Positions 21,983 through 34,400 of a stretch of 64,000 nucleotides of DNA are shown here, piece by piece (the first letter of the stretch is position 1; every line of letters starts with the position of its first letter). The notes beneath the pieces are model-generated. The model was not told where the DNA came from. It saw only the letters and a program-made list of their open reading frames with translations, and made no database searches. This DNA comes from Trichomonas vaginalis G3. Taxonomy: Eukaryota; Parabasalia; Trichomonadida; Trichomonadidae. The position numbers and the translations under genes are program-made. Where the stretch lies: positions 15,158,082-15,222,081 of the forward strand of contig NC_067207.1 of the NCBI RefSeq assembly GCF_026262505.1. The letters run 5' to 3'.

Positions 21983-23359
21983 TTATTTGAAAGAGAAATG
22001 CGTTGCGATAGACATCATTTTTTCTGCATTATAAAGGATCAATCTTCCATCTAGTCGACGAAGCCTCAGAGAAAACTCTTCACTAAAAACTTGTGGCATT
22101 TCTAACGGAATTTCTTGCAATTCTTCATGAAGTAACACTAAAGCAGCACATAACATGGATTGTCTCATGACAGGAAGATTACCACAAGATAACGCTGAAG
22201 CTAAAATTAAAGAATTAATTTTATAATCTCTCCAACGCGTAAAGAAGATTCTAGAATCAGATAAAGCGAAATCTAATGTCTTATAATTCCTATCTGTCAA
22301 TATTTCAGCGGTTGATTTTGAAATATTCTCTAACATTGTGAAAACTTTTAGAGATTCTTGTTGAACAGAAAGAGTTCCTTCTTTTATTTTCCTGTATAAT
22401 GTCAACAGTGGCCAAAAAGTCAATATTTCTGCTTCTTCAAGCGTAACTTCCCTTGAATCACGAGTTATCAATGAATCATCTAATAATTGGTCATCTAAGT
22501 AAATTGCGACAATAATTGAGAGCTCAAATTGAAGAGCTTCATCAAACTTGAGGTCTCCAAACAGAAATGTAAATAAAGACATCGCAATGTTGAAAATTAG
22601 TTGTTTGTGCAAATTTGAAAATTTTTCACTAGTTATCCAAGATTCGAGATCATGTGTGAACTGCCTCATTACAACAAATCTGTTCCACTCTTCTTTTGTT
22701 GTCAATTGCCAGTGTTCACGAATTTGTAGATATTCTTTCGTTTTTGTTTCTTCTGGCTTTGTTAATAGTAATCTATCAAATAAAGTAGGTAATGCTTCAT
22801 CAATTACATTGAATTTTGAATATGAAACTGTTGATAAATCAAGAGTTTTAACTTTTTCGAGAGTTAAGTCTTCAAATTTTGTAGATGGTATTACAGGGAC
22901 AATATTTCCATATGTATAAGCGTCAACAGGTCTAATTATAACTGGTTTAACTTGGTTCATATTAAAATTGAATGAATCTCCAGTCTTTTTGAGGGCTTCT
23001 GTAACTTTTCCAAGAATACCACCTCCTGATTTTGATTTTAATTGGATTTCAAAATTTAATGGGTTATTTTCTGCTGGATTTAAGATTATATTATTTCGAA
23101 GAAATTCAAAGAATGCGTTCATATCAGATCTGTTATTAAAAATGATACTTCTATCTGTAAATTTGCTCTTGAACGTGACATTTAATGTATTATCTTTTGA
23201 AATTGTAATGGATTGAAATTGTGAAATCTTTTCTGTAACTATTATACCACCATGCTCATCAAAATATGTAATACTTAAGTCTACTCCGTTAAGTGCCAAT
23301 TGCATATAGCCATGCAAGCACTCTTTTTCATCCAGTACTAATGCAACTCTTGTATACAT
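21983..23359 (-). CDS. unknown protein with PH-like N-terminus
   Basis: 458 residues, not recognised. Residues about 10-95 alternate like a beta-rich PH/GRAM fold (YMQLALNGVDLSITYF, then MNAFFEFLRNNIIL as the closing helix). After a Gly-rich linker (KSGGGILGKV) the rest is helical, with REHWQLTTKEEWNRFVVMRQ and a hydrophobic core about residues 255-300. The domain plan loosely resembles trichomonad TBC (Rab-GAP) proteins, where a PH-like domain precedes an all-helical domain, but the Arg and Gln finger motifs of TBC domains are not visible. Its position next to a Rab gene is not proof of a link. A conserved cytosolic protein of membrane traffic is a guess only. Confidence 0.7.
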   Translation of the reverse strand: MYTRVALVLDEKECLHGYMQLALNGVDLSITYFDEHGGIIVTEKISQFQSITISKDNTLNVTFKSKFTDRSIIFNNRSDMNAFFEFLRNNIILNPAENNPLNFEIQLKSKSGGGILGKVTEALKKTGDSFNFNMNQVKPVIIRPVDAYTYGNIVPVIPSTKFEDLTLEKVKTLDLSTVSYSKFNVIDEALPTLFDRLLLTKPEETKTKEYLQIREHWQLTTKEEWNRFVVMRQFTHDLESWITSEKFSNLHKQLIFNIAMSLFTFLFGDLKFDEALQFELSIIVAIYLDDQLLDDSLITRDSREVTLEEAEILTFWPLLTLYRKIKEGTLSVQQESLKVFTMLENISKSTAEILTDRNYKTLDFALSDSRIFFTRWRDYKINSLILASALSCGNLPVMRQSMLCAALVLLHEELQEIPLEMPQVFSEEFSLRLRRLDGRLILYNAEKMMSIATHFSFK

Positions 23360-24463
23360 AAAAAGTAAAGAATAAATCAGTAATTCAGTATCAATCGAAT
23401 TTTAGTGCGACATCAAAATAACTAATCATTCTCAACCGAACAAAAATAATGAAGATTTCAAAAAATAGATGAAAAAGATCTCAACTCTAAGATATATATA
23501 AGAAAAAGGACTATTGAGTTTATGAAGCAAAACTGGTGCTGTTAAAACCTATTATGGAAAAATTGAAGATTTTGCCACAAACTTACCAAACAAAAGCATT
23601 TTTATATTGATTACTTGACAGCAAAGCTAATTTCTTCAATAATATCGTTTAGATAAATTTATTGTCTGCCGCATTATGAAGGGCAGTTTCTCCATTGTTT
23701 TTTTTTGGATTTAGCCAATTATCTGTGATGCAAGATGCTCTCAAATGGCTTAAGTATGCAAATATGATGAATAAATGATTCATTTAGTTTAGGCAAAAAC
23801 AAAATACAACTATTGTTGAAAAATTTTTTGGAACGCGCGGTTTTTCAGAAAAAATTGAATTACCCCATTCAAAACTAATGTATATCTTAATCAGCTCTAT
23901 AATTTACCAATAAACTTTAAATGGATAGTTGGCAACTAACATTTGCATTGGAAGGATCATTAAAAGCTGATTTTTGAAACAAGCAAAACAAAATGATTAT
24001 ATAATACACTTCTAGATGGGTAAAATTATATCATGAGGGAAAATTCAAAGAAATCGAATGATTGGTATAATAAACACAGAAACTACTTAATTCAATGCTA
24101 TATTTTCATTACATACACTAATAATGTGCCAATCATCATACTAGGAGATAATAACAATGTGGTATGAAATTTGATCGTATTTTGTTTTTGGTAATTAGAG
24201 CTTATACCTAAATAATCAGGCACAAAATTTTTCACTTTATCTCATAGATGAACAGGCAGAGATGATGGTTATATTTTGGATGAATTCGAAGACACTATTG
24301 GCCAAAAGCTTGTCATTTGAATGCAATGAAGTCAAAGAATGCCAATATGGAAGCATAACTTAAATTGGTCGATTGTGAGAAATTTGACATAATCTCTTAG
24401 AGAAATATGCTTCTCAAAATTTGAATCGACGATAAAAACGATGAAATACCCACACAGTGCTCA
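23360..24463. other. intergenic region with ankyrin-gene remnants
   Basis: About 1.1 kb without an intact gene. A clear ankyrin fragment lies on the minus strand at 23649-23783 (listed separately). On the plus strand, 24240-24463 carries a weak coding-like signal (IDDKNDEIP near 24430, similar to the GANIDDKDN turn of ankyrin repeats) interrupted by several stops, possibly a second decayed ankyrin piece into which the start of the eIF4E gene abuts. Confidence 0.4.
23649..23783 (-). pseudogene. ankyrin-repeat gene relic
   Basis: A 44-codon minus-strand frame from ATG at 23781-23783 to TAA at 23649-23651. Its second half reads NPKKNNGETALHNAADNKFI, which matches the consensus start of an ankyrin repeat (G-x-TALHxAA). 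The first half is hydrophobic and without repeat character. It is too short to be a working ankyrin protein, so I read it as a leftover from a deleted or degraded family member. Confidence 0.6.
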
Positions 24464-25012
24464 ATGTCTGCCAAGGCCGAGAGCATTGTTCCTATTCCAT
24501 CAGATTCTGGTAAAGGTACTCCAATACCTAATAAATGGGTTTTCTGGTACTTAATTCCTTGCAAAGGAGGCCAAAATGTCCATTGGAGCGAATATCTTCA
24601 TCCACTTCATTCATTCGATACGATTGAAGGTTTCTGTAAACTTTTAAGCTCTATCGAACATTTACATAGTTTGTTAAAAGGCTGCAGATATTACGTTTTC
24701 CGCGAAGGAGTAAAACCACTCTGGGAAGACCCATCTGTAAAAGATGGTAATGTAGTATCCATTGAAATGGATAAAACTCCAGAAAATACAGAAAATATAG
24801 AGCAGAAATGGCAGGATATCATTATACCAACATTAAATGAAGAGCTTGGGCCAGATGTTGTAGGAGTCGAATTTGCATCCAGAGAGACTTCTTGGAGAAT
24901 GGCATCTTGGATCAAAAAGGACTCCAAAAATATTGATAAAATTTTCGAGTTTTATCAAAACGCGTTACCAAATCTATCAAATTTAGTAACAGTATCAAAG
25001 GTAGGAAACTAG
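24464..25012 (+). CDS. translation initiation factor eIF4E (cap-binding protein)
   Basis: 182 residues. NKWVFWYL (residues 23-30) and FDTIEGF (51-57) are the eIF4E landmarks. The cap-stacking tryptophans are W41 and W87, the latter in LWEDP with the adjacent Glu (E88) that pairs with the cap guanine. The dorsal Trp that contacts eIF4G and 4E-binding proteins (Trp73 of mammals, in VEDFW) is Cys58 here (IEGFCKLL). The third aromatic region is RETSWRMASWIKK. The protein binds the 5' cap of mRNA for ribosome recruitment. The protein is short, with almost no N-terminal extension. The start codon follows directly after a TCA, so the mRNA leader may be extremely short. Confidence 0.9.
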   Translation: MSAKAESIVPIPSDSGKGTPIPNKWVFWYLIPCKGGQNVHWSEYLHPLHSFDTIEGFCKLLSSIEHLHSLLKGCRYYVFREGVKPLWEDPSVKDGNVVSIEMDKTPENTENIEQKWQDIIIPTLNEELGPDVVGVEFASRETSWRMASWIKKDSKNIDKIFEFYQNALPNLSNLVTVSKVGN

Positions 25013-25247
25013 AGAACTTACAGATTGTTTTACTATTTGTTTTATTTTTCAGAGATATTTGTTATTCTTTAATAAACAGTATTGTTGTTAATATTTGAAT
25101 AAAACACTCTAAAATGATTACGGATTTCGCTAGTTTACCTTTACTGATAAGGTGATTATTTATTCTCTTATCAGAAACCTTATTGACTAGTAATTAAAAA
25201 AGGATCAAATAAAAAACAGCAATATATTTGGTTAATAACAATTTCAT

Positions 25248-25256
25248 TCATTTTTC
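25248..25256 (+). promoter_or_regulatory. Inr-like initiator of the subtilisin gene
   Basis: TCATTTTTC lies 12 nt before the ATG at 25262 and matches the trichomonad initiator TCA+1 pyrimidine-T/A. A second TCATTC sits four bases upstream. Confidence 0.55.
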
Positions 25257-25261
25257 TTATA

Positions 25262-28159
25262 ATGAATTTTGAATATTCTTCACCTTATTTGTTTTATGAT
25301 GGCGTTTACTATTCCGGAAGACCAAAGCGCTTTTCATTAGATAACGGTGTCGGAGGATGGTTCTTTATAAGAATTGCATCATTGGTCAGTTTATCAGAAA
25401 TAGAAGTCCTAAATAATGATTATCAAATGCATTTCTCAACAGAAAATATGGTATCCAAAGGATGGTTCCATGCTTTTATGAATGAAACACAATATAATTT
25501 TTTAAATTCTCAACAAAAATATGAAATTTATCCACAAGAAAAACCAATTAGCAAACGATCAAACTCAATTGATCTAAAGAGCGAATTTCTTGTACAAGCT
25601 ACAGAAAATTGGCATCCAACCAATAATAAAACAAAATCCCAACATATATCCAAAAATATTTATGTAGTTTCAAATCTAGAATCACTATCTATACTCAACA
25701 ATGATTATAGAGTAGCTTCATATAAGCCTTTGGTTAAAAGAGAAGCTTTAAATCGATATGAAGTTCCAGTTTTACTAAATGGAGAAACACAAACACCAGA
25801 ACCAAATGGCGTTCCTCTAGGAAGCAGAAAATTATACAATTTTGGCTTAGATGGCACAAATCAAATTATTAATATCGTTGATAGCGGAATTGACGAATAC
25901 CATTGCTTTTTCTACGATAGCAAATATACCATTTCAATCAATTCTACAAATCTAAAACACAGAAAGGTTGTTAGAATTGATGAATGGGTTGATACACAAG
26001 ATGCAGAAGATGGACACGGAACACATGTGGGAGCATCAATAGCAGGATATCCTGATTGCGAAGATTGCGGAATTAAGCTCTACAGTGGCGTTGCAAAAGG
26101 TGCAAAATTATATGTCACAGATATCGGCATTTCATCGATCAAAAGTGATGTTTCCGGCAACTATGACCTTGATCAAACCACTCAGACCATGAAGCAGCTC
26201 GATTCCGGTGTTTCTTGCAATTCATGGGGATATTCAGCCGAAGTTGGCCAAATCGAGTACTCCTACAACCTTGAGGCCGAGAAAAACCCAGAGATAGCAT
26301 TTGTCTTTGCTGCAGGCAACTCTAGAGATCCTTTGACCGTAACTGTTCCTTCAATTTCGAAAAACGTCATTACAGTCGGTTTATCATCAAACGCTCCTTC
26401 ATATTCCATGGAAATAAATGAAGGAAATATATCCCTCAGCGATCCACAAGGTTTGCGAATTCCTTTGACTCAATCTTCAAATACAGACTATTTTAAGATG
26501 ACTGCTGGAACTCCTATGACATGGCTTAGCAATCTTTCGGTTGTTGATTACGCAGATGATGCTGATTTCCAAGGAAAAATCGTTAAAACTTCAAATAATT
26601 TAGATGATATTTCAAATTCTTTAGAAAGAGGTGCAAAAGCGGTCATCTCTGTAACGAAAAATGAACTAAAGACACAAAAATCCCCTGTTTTCTTCTCTTC
26701 AGAAGATTTTAACGTTGATCAAGGTTCAATTTTACTTGAATCATACTCAAACAAAGAATTTGAGGTCTCCTACATAGAATCAAGAGGTCCAGCAAGCAAC
26801 GGACTCCTCAAACCAGACGTTGTTGCCCCTGGACACCCATTAAAATCGGCAAGAGCAGGAGATCCTGAAAATCAGACAAGAAGAGAATGCACAATCGACA
26901 CGATTTCACGTAAACAAGGCACATCAATGGCAACACCACTCATTGCAGGCTTATGCGGTATCATCAGACAGTATTTTGTCGAAGGTTGGTACAAAGATTC
27001 GAAGAAAAATTCGGCTGAGAAGGTTGTTCCTTCATCTGCGCTAATGAAAAACGTATTGGTAGCTGCTGCATATCCAATAGGATCTATTACGCCTAATTTT
27101 AATGCGGGTTTCGGAATTCCTGTTTTATCCAACGTAATTAATCCGGAAAATCCAGATATTAAGATGCTTTTCGTAGATTACATGAACGTTAGTTCATCAG
27201 AACATTACAAAACTACTATAAAAGTTACGAAAGAAGGAAGACTTTCAATTGCTATGTCATATCTCGATGCAACACTTGAAAATTATGTAGCTCCGTTGTT
27301 CGCAGACTTAGATTTATTCGTAATCGATCCTGATGGCTACGTAATTGTTGGCAATCAGTTCAATTCTTCTGCAACTGAACAATTTTCCAACACAGAAAGG
27401 GTTCTTATACACGCAAAGCCAGGTAATTATGAAATCCATATCACATCTAATGAATATACCATTCAAAGATCTGTCCACACCTCTGTTTTCGTATCAGGTT
27501 TTGTAGATAATTCAAAATCTCATGCCCTTCAATTTGAAAAAGTGACAGAATGTATTTCAAAATGTGACAACAAAGGAACATGCAGTAAAAATGGTATATG
27601 TCAATGCTCTGATGGCTACTATGGCTATAAATGCCAGCAAAAAGCCATTTCAATTAATTATAATTCTGGTAAAAATTATACGATACCTCCAAGAGAGCCA
27701 ACAGTGATGTATTTCAGCTCCAATGCATTGGCTTTCAGATCTTCTATATCATTTACGGTCAATGATTACAAGAAAAAGCCAAGAGATTTGATTTGTTTCT
27801 CTTCTAAGGTTCCAAAAGGAATTGCATCAGCTGATCAATGTTTTATTGCAGAAAATGAAACAACTATGAACTTCCATGGCTCGATATTCTCATCTGCTGC
27901 TAAAAATGTTTACATTTACGTGTATCAAATGTCACAACAGCCAGCAACGATGTATCTTGCGGTTAGTGCTCCAACAGGATTAGTTCTTTTCAGAGACATC
28001 ATCATTCCTTTCCTTATTGTTTTGATAATTATCATGATTATCATTGTAGCAATCGTTGTTTACTTCAGAAGAAGAAAGACAAAGATCGAAGAAATTGCTG
28101 AGAAGCTGGATGATAATACTAAAATGAACGAAGACACGCAAATCGCAATTGATGTTTAA
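25262..28159 (+). CDS. membrane-anchored subtilisin-like serine protease (family S8)
   Basis: 965 residues. The triad is Asp207 (NIVDSGID), His252 (DGHGTHVGAS) and Ser555 (GTSMATPLIAG), with the oxyanion Asn353 (FAAGNS). The 200-residue gap between Asn353 and Ser555 holds a PA-like insert (about 430-480, GKIVKTSNN to GAKAVISVTKN). After the catalytic region comes a beta-rich P-domain-like part (about 630-760), an EGF-like Cys cluster (about 763-793, CDNKGTCSKNGICQCSDGYYGYKC), and a single membrane helix (about 912-937) followed by RRRKTK and a short cytosolic tail. No clear N-terminal signal peptide is visible. The plan fits the trichomonad surface subtilisins (TvSUB family), which process or degrade proteins at the cell surface. 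All catalytic residues are present. Confidence 0.95.
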   Translation: MNFEYSSPYLFYDGVYYSGRPKRFSLDNGVGGWFFIRIASLVSLSEIEVLNNDYQMHFSTENMVSKGWFHAFMNETQYNFLNSQQKYEIYPQEKPISKRSNSIDLKSEFLVQATENWHPTNNKTKSQHISKNIYVVSNLESLSILNNDYRVASYKPLVKREALNRYEVPVLLNGETQTPEPNGVPLGSRKLYNFGLDGTNQIINIVDSGIDEYHCFFYDSKYTISINSTNLKHRKVVRIDEWVDTQDAEDGHGTHVGASIAGYPDCEDCGIKLYSGVAKGAKLYVTDIGISSIKSDVSGNYDLDQTTQTMKQLDSGVSCNSWGYSAEVGQIEYSYNLEAEKNPEIAFVFAAGNSRDPLTVTVPSISKNVITVGLSSNAPSYSMEINEGNISLSDPQGLRIPLTQSSNTDYFKMTAGTPMTWLSNLSVVDYADDADFQGKIVKTSNNLDDISNSLERGAKAVISVTKNELKTQKSPVFFSSEDFNVDQGSILLESYSNKEFEVSYIESRGPASNGLLKPDVVAPGHPLKSARAGDPENQTRRECTIDTISRKQGTSMATPLIAGLCGIIRQYFVEGWYKDSKKNSAEKVVPSSALMKNVLVAAAYPIGSITPNFNAGFGIPVLSNVINPENPDIKMLFVDYMNVSSSEHYKTTIKVTKEGRLSIAMSYLDATLENYVAPLFADLDLFVIDPDGYVIVGNQFNSSATEQFSNTERVLIHAKPGNYEIHITSNEYTIQRSVHTSVFVSGFVDNSKSHALQFEKVTECISKCDNKGTCSKNGICQCSDGYYGYKCQQKAISINYNSGKNYTIPPREPTVMYFSSNALAFRSSISFTVNDYKKKPRDLICFSSKVPKGIASADQCFIAENETTMNFHGSIFSSAAKNVYIYVYQMSQQPATMYLAVSAPTGLVLFRDIIIPFLIVLIIIMIIIVAIVVYFRRRKTKIEEIAEKLDDNTKMNEDTQIAIDV

Positions 28160-28411
28160 TTTGTAATATTTTGTCATTTAAATGTTATATTATAAATTGT
28201 CTATTATATCATTTCTATATCAAACAAGGATTTTCTACATTTTGAACAAGATTTGAGTGAAATTAATTCAAAATTATAAAGCATCAGATAGAATACTACT
28301 AATTTGAATTATAAATATGTCTCTATACTAAAATCCAAGAAAAAATAGGTGTTAATAAAAAATTATTTAATAAAATTAAAAATTAATGGAGAAAATCATA
28401 TTACAAGATGT

Positions 28412-31400
28412 TCACTTCAGTGGGATACTGTCATCACCCAACTTTATTTTGAAATCACGGTTTAGGAAAAGTTCACCGGTTTCACTGTTCTTGTAATAGT
28501 GAATTCGCGCCTTTTGGCCATTGTACAATTCAACAGACTTAGTCTTGTATTTGCACCACATTTGATTGTCATTAATTAGGTTCATCTCATTTTTGAGAGC
28601 TTCGTTCTTCAACTTGGAGAATTTTATGATTTGTGTGGAAGAATCAATTGCTTCTTGTGTCAATTGACCTGTTCTTGTGAGTAAACCTGCTTCTTCAAAT
28701 TGACTATGAAGGGTTCGAAGTAATCTTTTGTTTATATTTTTCGAAGTTATTTGTCGAGAAAGAGCTCTTGAGAGTCTAGAGAACTTTGATATAGATCCTG
28801 CATATGCAGATATTCCAGCGATATCAATCATTGCTCTTGAAACTTCAACAAAAAAATTATATTCTTCATCTAATGGAAGATCAACAAGTTCTTGCTTGAA
28901 TTGATATCTGAATTCGACTTCTTCGTCATCATTGAATAATTCAGCATTCTGGATATAGGCTTCACCTTTATCGCGTACATCATTATATACGCGGCAGAAT
29001 TCAACAATTTTGTTTCCAATCTGTTTGAAAACATTAATTGTTTCATCAAAGTAAGATTTCTGATTTTGAGGAATGACGCTTGAAAATGCATTATATTCTT
29101 CTATAATGCGATTCAATTCGCTTGAAATTGTGTCTACTTCTTGCTTGATTTGAGTGAAGGCTTGATCTTTTTTAACAATTGTTTCTTTGCTTGCAGTTAA
29201 TGATTTTGTCTCCGTTGCAATATTTTTCATCCTTTTGCGAAATGTTTTGCAAGCATTTGAAAGTTTCTCTTTGATTTCCTTGAATTTTTCAATATTTCTC
29301 TTCAACTTTTCCAATTCATCTTGCTTGTTTTGCTGCGACTCCTTTTCACACTGTTCAGCTTCTGAAAGCTTGGCACGGATTTCATTGAATTCATTTATAG
29401 AATCCATAAATCCGATAAGTTCATTTGCATTAGTCCTGAAGACGTGTTGATTCTTGTATTTGATTTCTTCAACATTTTCTTCAATGATTTGCTTTGCAAC
29501 AATTTCTTCTTCACCTTCTTTGCAAATTCGTCCAGCTGGTGTCAATCCAACAAATGCATTTCTTTTTATCAAGTCACAACCTACTTTAAAGTAGAATTCT
29601 TCGGTTCCTACTAGACTGGCAATATTATCAATGTATTTGTTAATTTTGTCTTCTCTTCCAATTCTCACATCGGGGCTTGTGTTCTTAACTTCATCCATTA
29701 TTTTAGAGCAATTCAAAGTAATGCTTGCTGAAAGAGCGTGCTCTTTGAACAAATCTGTAAATGTTTCTACTGTTAAATTTCCAGAAACAAGCATTGAAAC
29801 GATTTTTGCCTTCACTTGAGAACCCAAAATCAGAGCATTATTGCACTGAAGGAGCAAGCGGTTAGCATTGAACTTAGCAGGAACATTCTGACTTAAATAG
29901 CTTTTACTGCCATTATAAAAGCCATTTACTATTGGTAACAAACACATTGCAGACAATCCTGGAACAATTCCTCCATACTTCAGGAAATTTAATGGACTAA
30001 ACATAACGGAAAACCCTTTGCTCTTAACATGAGTTTGAGTTATATTTTGAGAAGCTTTCATCGAAAATTCTTTTGTGTAAATTTCTGCCGAATCAACATC
30101 CCAAATTCCTTCAAGATGAGTGAAATCATTATCAACAAATAGAACACCAACTTTCATATGAGATTGAACAGCTGTTGTTTGTTCAGTGTTGATTGTTGTT
30201 AAAATGTTATGATAACCAAAACTTGAGATATATCTTCCACAAAAAGTTTGAAGAATGAATTGTGTTGGATCAGATAATTTCGAAAGATTGGCAAGTTGTA
30301 CAAATTGGGATGCTGTTTGAACAGAGACAGATGCAAGATTTAACAATGATGGGACTCCATCTTGAATCGAATGAGTGTTTTGCAATTCTTTCCATGCATC
30401 AATGAGTGGGTCTGCTTTTATCTTTGGAGTAATTATTCCTGAAGAATGAATTTTCACAGTAGATTTTGAATGCTTTAAATAAACTTTGTCTATTAAATTC
30501 TTCTTTCCAATATTCAGCTTAAGGATATCTCCTATTGCGCCTTCAAGAAGAAAGTTACCTTTTCCAATACAATTTATTTCTTTTCCTAAAATCACTGATG
30601 GTAAAAATATTTCTTCATCGGAATTAATGGTAATTTTCGTTTTGCCAACACTTGCTCCAAGGAATCTTTTTCTTTTAACTTTTATTTTCTCAGTTATTTT
30701 CTTGCCGATTGCTCCCTTAAACTCGATGTCGCCATGAACTTCTAAATTGTCAAAAATCATTTGTGTACCTAGAGAACTTGTCTTGAATGTATGTAAAACA
30801 ATTTCAGGTGCTTGAATCAGAGAACCATGAGGATCATCAACATGAATCTTTGACCATTTATCTGCATTATAAATGTGAACGAATTCAGCTTGACATCTAT
30901 GATTAATGGTATCATATGTAATCCTTTTGCCAGCAGACAATTGTGTTGCTTTTTCATTGATACTTCCATGCTTTGCAATTTTGAAAATCTCGCATTTTGC
31001 ATGATATTGTGAACAAATAAGTTTTTCTGTTTCCATCGTGCGACTGGGACAGAAAAACATCCATTGTTTCTTGAATTCCTTTTCTGCGACACAATGATCA
31101 TTAATATCTCCATCTGTCCTTAAAACAATATTATTGGCAACCAATTGACCGGCTTTATTATCTATTCCTTTCTTTCCAATTACAACTAAATCACCTGGAA
31201 TGTCTATTATTACGGGGGTAACAGAATCTTTTTGGTAATGATGAAACATGGAATGACTTTCAATTTTCGAAACAGATGGCTCAATAATAATGTTTGAACC
31301 TGCTTCCAAAGTCAAATTTTTGGCAGATATATTATGATCATGATGAATTGTAATATTACAACCACTTGCAATTCTTAAGGATTGAACTGCTTTAATAAAG

Positions 31401-34400
31401 TTTCCTTTTTGTTCCAAAGCATACGGAATCATTAAAATTGGCTGTCTTCTTTGAATTGTCCTCGTATTGTTAGTTGTTTTGTCAAGAATATTAATTTCTG
31501 TGTACTTGTCACTATAAAACAATGCAATATCGAGAGTCTCTGGATCTGGATGGTTTTTGAGCCAAATTCCATTCTTTTCCAATTTAAGAAGGATATCATA
31601 TTGCTTTTTCGGATTATTATTGAATCCATAGAATGGACGAAGAACCAATTCGATTACTTTTGCCATTAAAAGGTCTGGAATATAAGAAATGAATTCCTTT
31701 TGATTCTTTTCAGTTCCTTTAATAGCCGATGTTGATGGATACTTGACTGTGAATGAACAATCTGATATTTCATTCTTTTTTGGAATGTATCTCTTATGAA
31801 TATAGTCCGGTCCAAATATGTGTTCATCAAAAAGCATGAAGCTCATATTCATCGCCATTCCAGTAATATCAACATAATATCCGTTTGGAGTGATCTCCTT
31901 CTTTTCAGCAAATCGCCCTTTAAGGATTGCAGAAAACCTTGTTTCGATATCAATATTCTTTGCTTTGATATTCAATTCATTGAAACTCACCCTGGTGATA
32001 TCAAGGCGAACAATATTATTTGCAACAATAGAACCTTCACTGAGGAGCTTTCTTCCATTTATTATAACATCCTGATTCGATACTATACTTCCAACGCCAT
32101 CTAACTCTTTCATTTGAATTGAGATCTGGCCAAGGGAAGATATCGTTCCACGAGTATAATATGGAAATTGATCAAATTTAAATTGATATTCAAGCTTTGC
32201 ATTGAATAAATTTCCTGTTTTGATATCAATAAATCCCTCTGAGATAATAAATCCAGCAAAATTGACAAGTTTTTCTTTGGAATTGATCATTGCAAAGTTC
32301 TTTCCATATATTGTTGCATAAAGATTGGTAGCCCTGTTGCACTCGACTTCAACACCTCCAAGGCTCATAAGTGATGCATAAAATTGAGGAACCAAAAATG
32401 GAATTTCCTTTTCTGGACGGACAATGAGATATTCATAATCGAGTGGTAATCTCATTCCTTCACATTCATTGATGAATTCATTACATTTGATCTTAATAGT
32501 TTGGAATGTTTGAATGGTTCCTTTGTATGATTTAAATATATCACAATTACAGTTGAAATGTTCAAGAATGTTGAGATGTCCTAATATAAGAATACTTTTT
32601 GCACGAATATCCAAGCTATAGAAATAGTTAATTGATTTCTCTTGAATTTGAACTCTTTCTGCATTAATTATCAAATGTGTTGAAATTCCAAATCCTTTAA
32701 AGAAGATATCTTTGATATCAAAGACTACTTCATTGCAGCCTAAGAAATCAGGGATGTTTGAATCTTCTGTGAAAATTATGCAACATGAAAAATGAAATGT
32801 GAAACGCTTTGCAAATGCTTTTGTTCCATATCTATTAATAAGTTCTTTTGGAACATAAATGTGAATATTGTTGTCTGATCTGATTGTTCCACAATTGTTT
32901 ATCTCTCCAATGTGAAAGATAACATCATCTTGAAGTTCTAATGTCGAATCTACTGAACCTAAATAATAAAGCTTTGGAAAATCATGGACTATTTTTGGAT
33001 CACCTTTGTAATTTCCATCACTGTCCTTTGTCAAAATAAGAACTCCATCAGTTTGGATGTTTTCTAATTGAGTATATTTTGTAAGTGACATCATTAAGGA
33101 TGATTTCTTGAGAATGAAAATACTCTTGATATTGATAAATTCATCTCCGTGTAAGAGTGTCATTGTTGTTGATCTATTTAGATAAAGATCAATAATTTTG
33201 GGAAATCTATCACCTATAACTGATTCGCCTAAGATTTCTGAAATATCTTCTATATTTTCATATGTTGTATTTGAATCAAGATAAAGGTAAGCATCTGGAG
33301 AATTCATTATATATTTCAAATCTGGAGATGCTTTCATCAAAACTGATTTTCCATGGTTGAACAATGACTTAAGATGATTAATACTTGAGTCTTCTGTGAT
33401 ATTTAGTTTGCCATCTTTGAAAACTGATATCTGATCAATTTCATCGAATTTTGCCTCGATCTGCAAAGTGGATCTGACATTGAGTTCACAACATGAGATA
33501 AAACAATTTTCATTTGTAATTTTCTCCATTTGTGGAATATTTTCAAGCTTTTCTATTCGATCAGAAATAAGGCATTCTTCTGCCTCACTTATGATCTTTT
33601 GGGCATGAACTATACCAGAATTTATCAGAACTGTTTTTTCTCCAAGAAATGAAATTGTGCCATTTGCAATGAAGATGCTGAAATTAAATAAAATTCCTCT
33701 GACTTCAGCATGTTGAACTGTGAGTTCAGAATAAAGTTGGACATTGTTGTTGAATATTGATGTGTTAGTTCTTAAGTTTCCATTTAGTATTGTGAAATTA
33801 GTTAGGAATTTAGTAATTTTTGCCCTAATACTACTGTTATTAGTTGAAGAAAATGTATCACCGCAAAATGTGATTTTTCCATTTGAGCTTTCTAAAGTTC
33901 CTTCATTGAGTGTTTGAGCAATTGAAGTAATCTTCATATCTTTTTGAGAAATGATCTCACCATGATTGTGAATAACTTGAGAAACTGTAAGACTAACATT
34001 TTCGCCACTGATTTTACCATTATTAGTTAAATATTTGGATAGGATTGACAGATTTCCATATCCAACCAATGTAGAATCATTTGATCCATAATAATAAGTA
34101 AGATTATCAATTCGATCACAAAAAACATTACAGGAATTAATAATTGTACCACTGTTAGAGATAATAGAATCAACATATAACTCTCCAATGTTATGAACTA
34201 TTGTTTTATCGAGAAATAGTTTTTCCACTATAAGCGATGCATTTGGATTTAAAATCAAGAATGCATATTCGTAAGGAGAATAGTTCGAGTGTGAAACAGT
34301 TAAACTATTGAGTTGAATGTTAGATTCGTCTAAAACAAGTACCGCTGTTGCCTCAATAATTAAATTTGACTGTGGAACATTTTGCAGAACAACCTGATTA

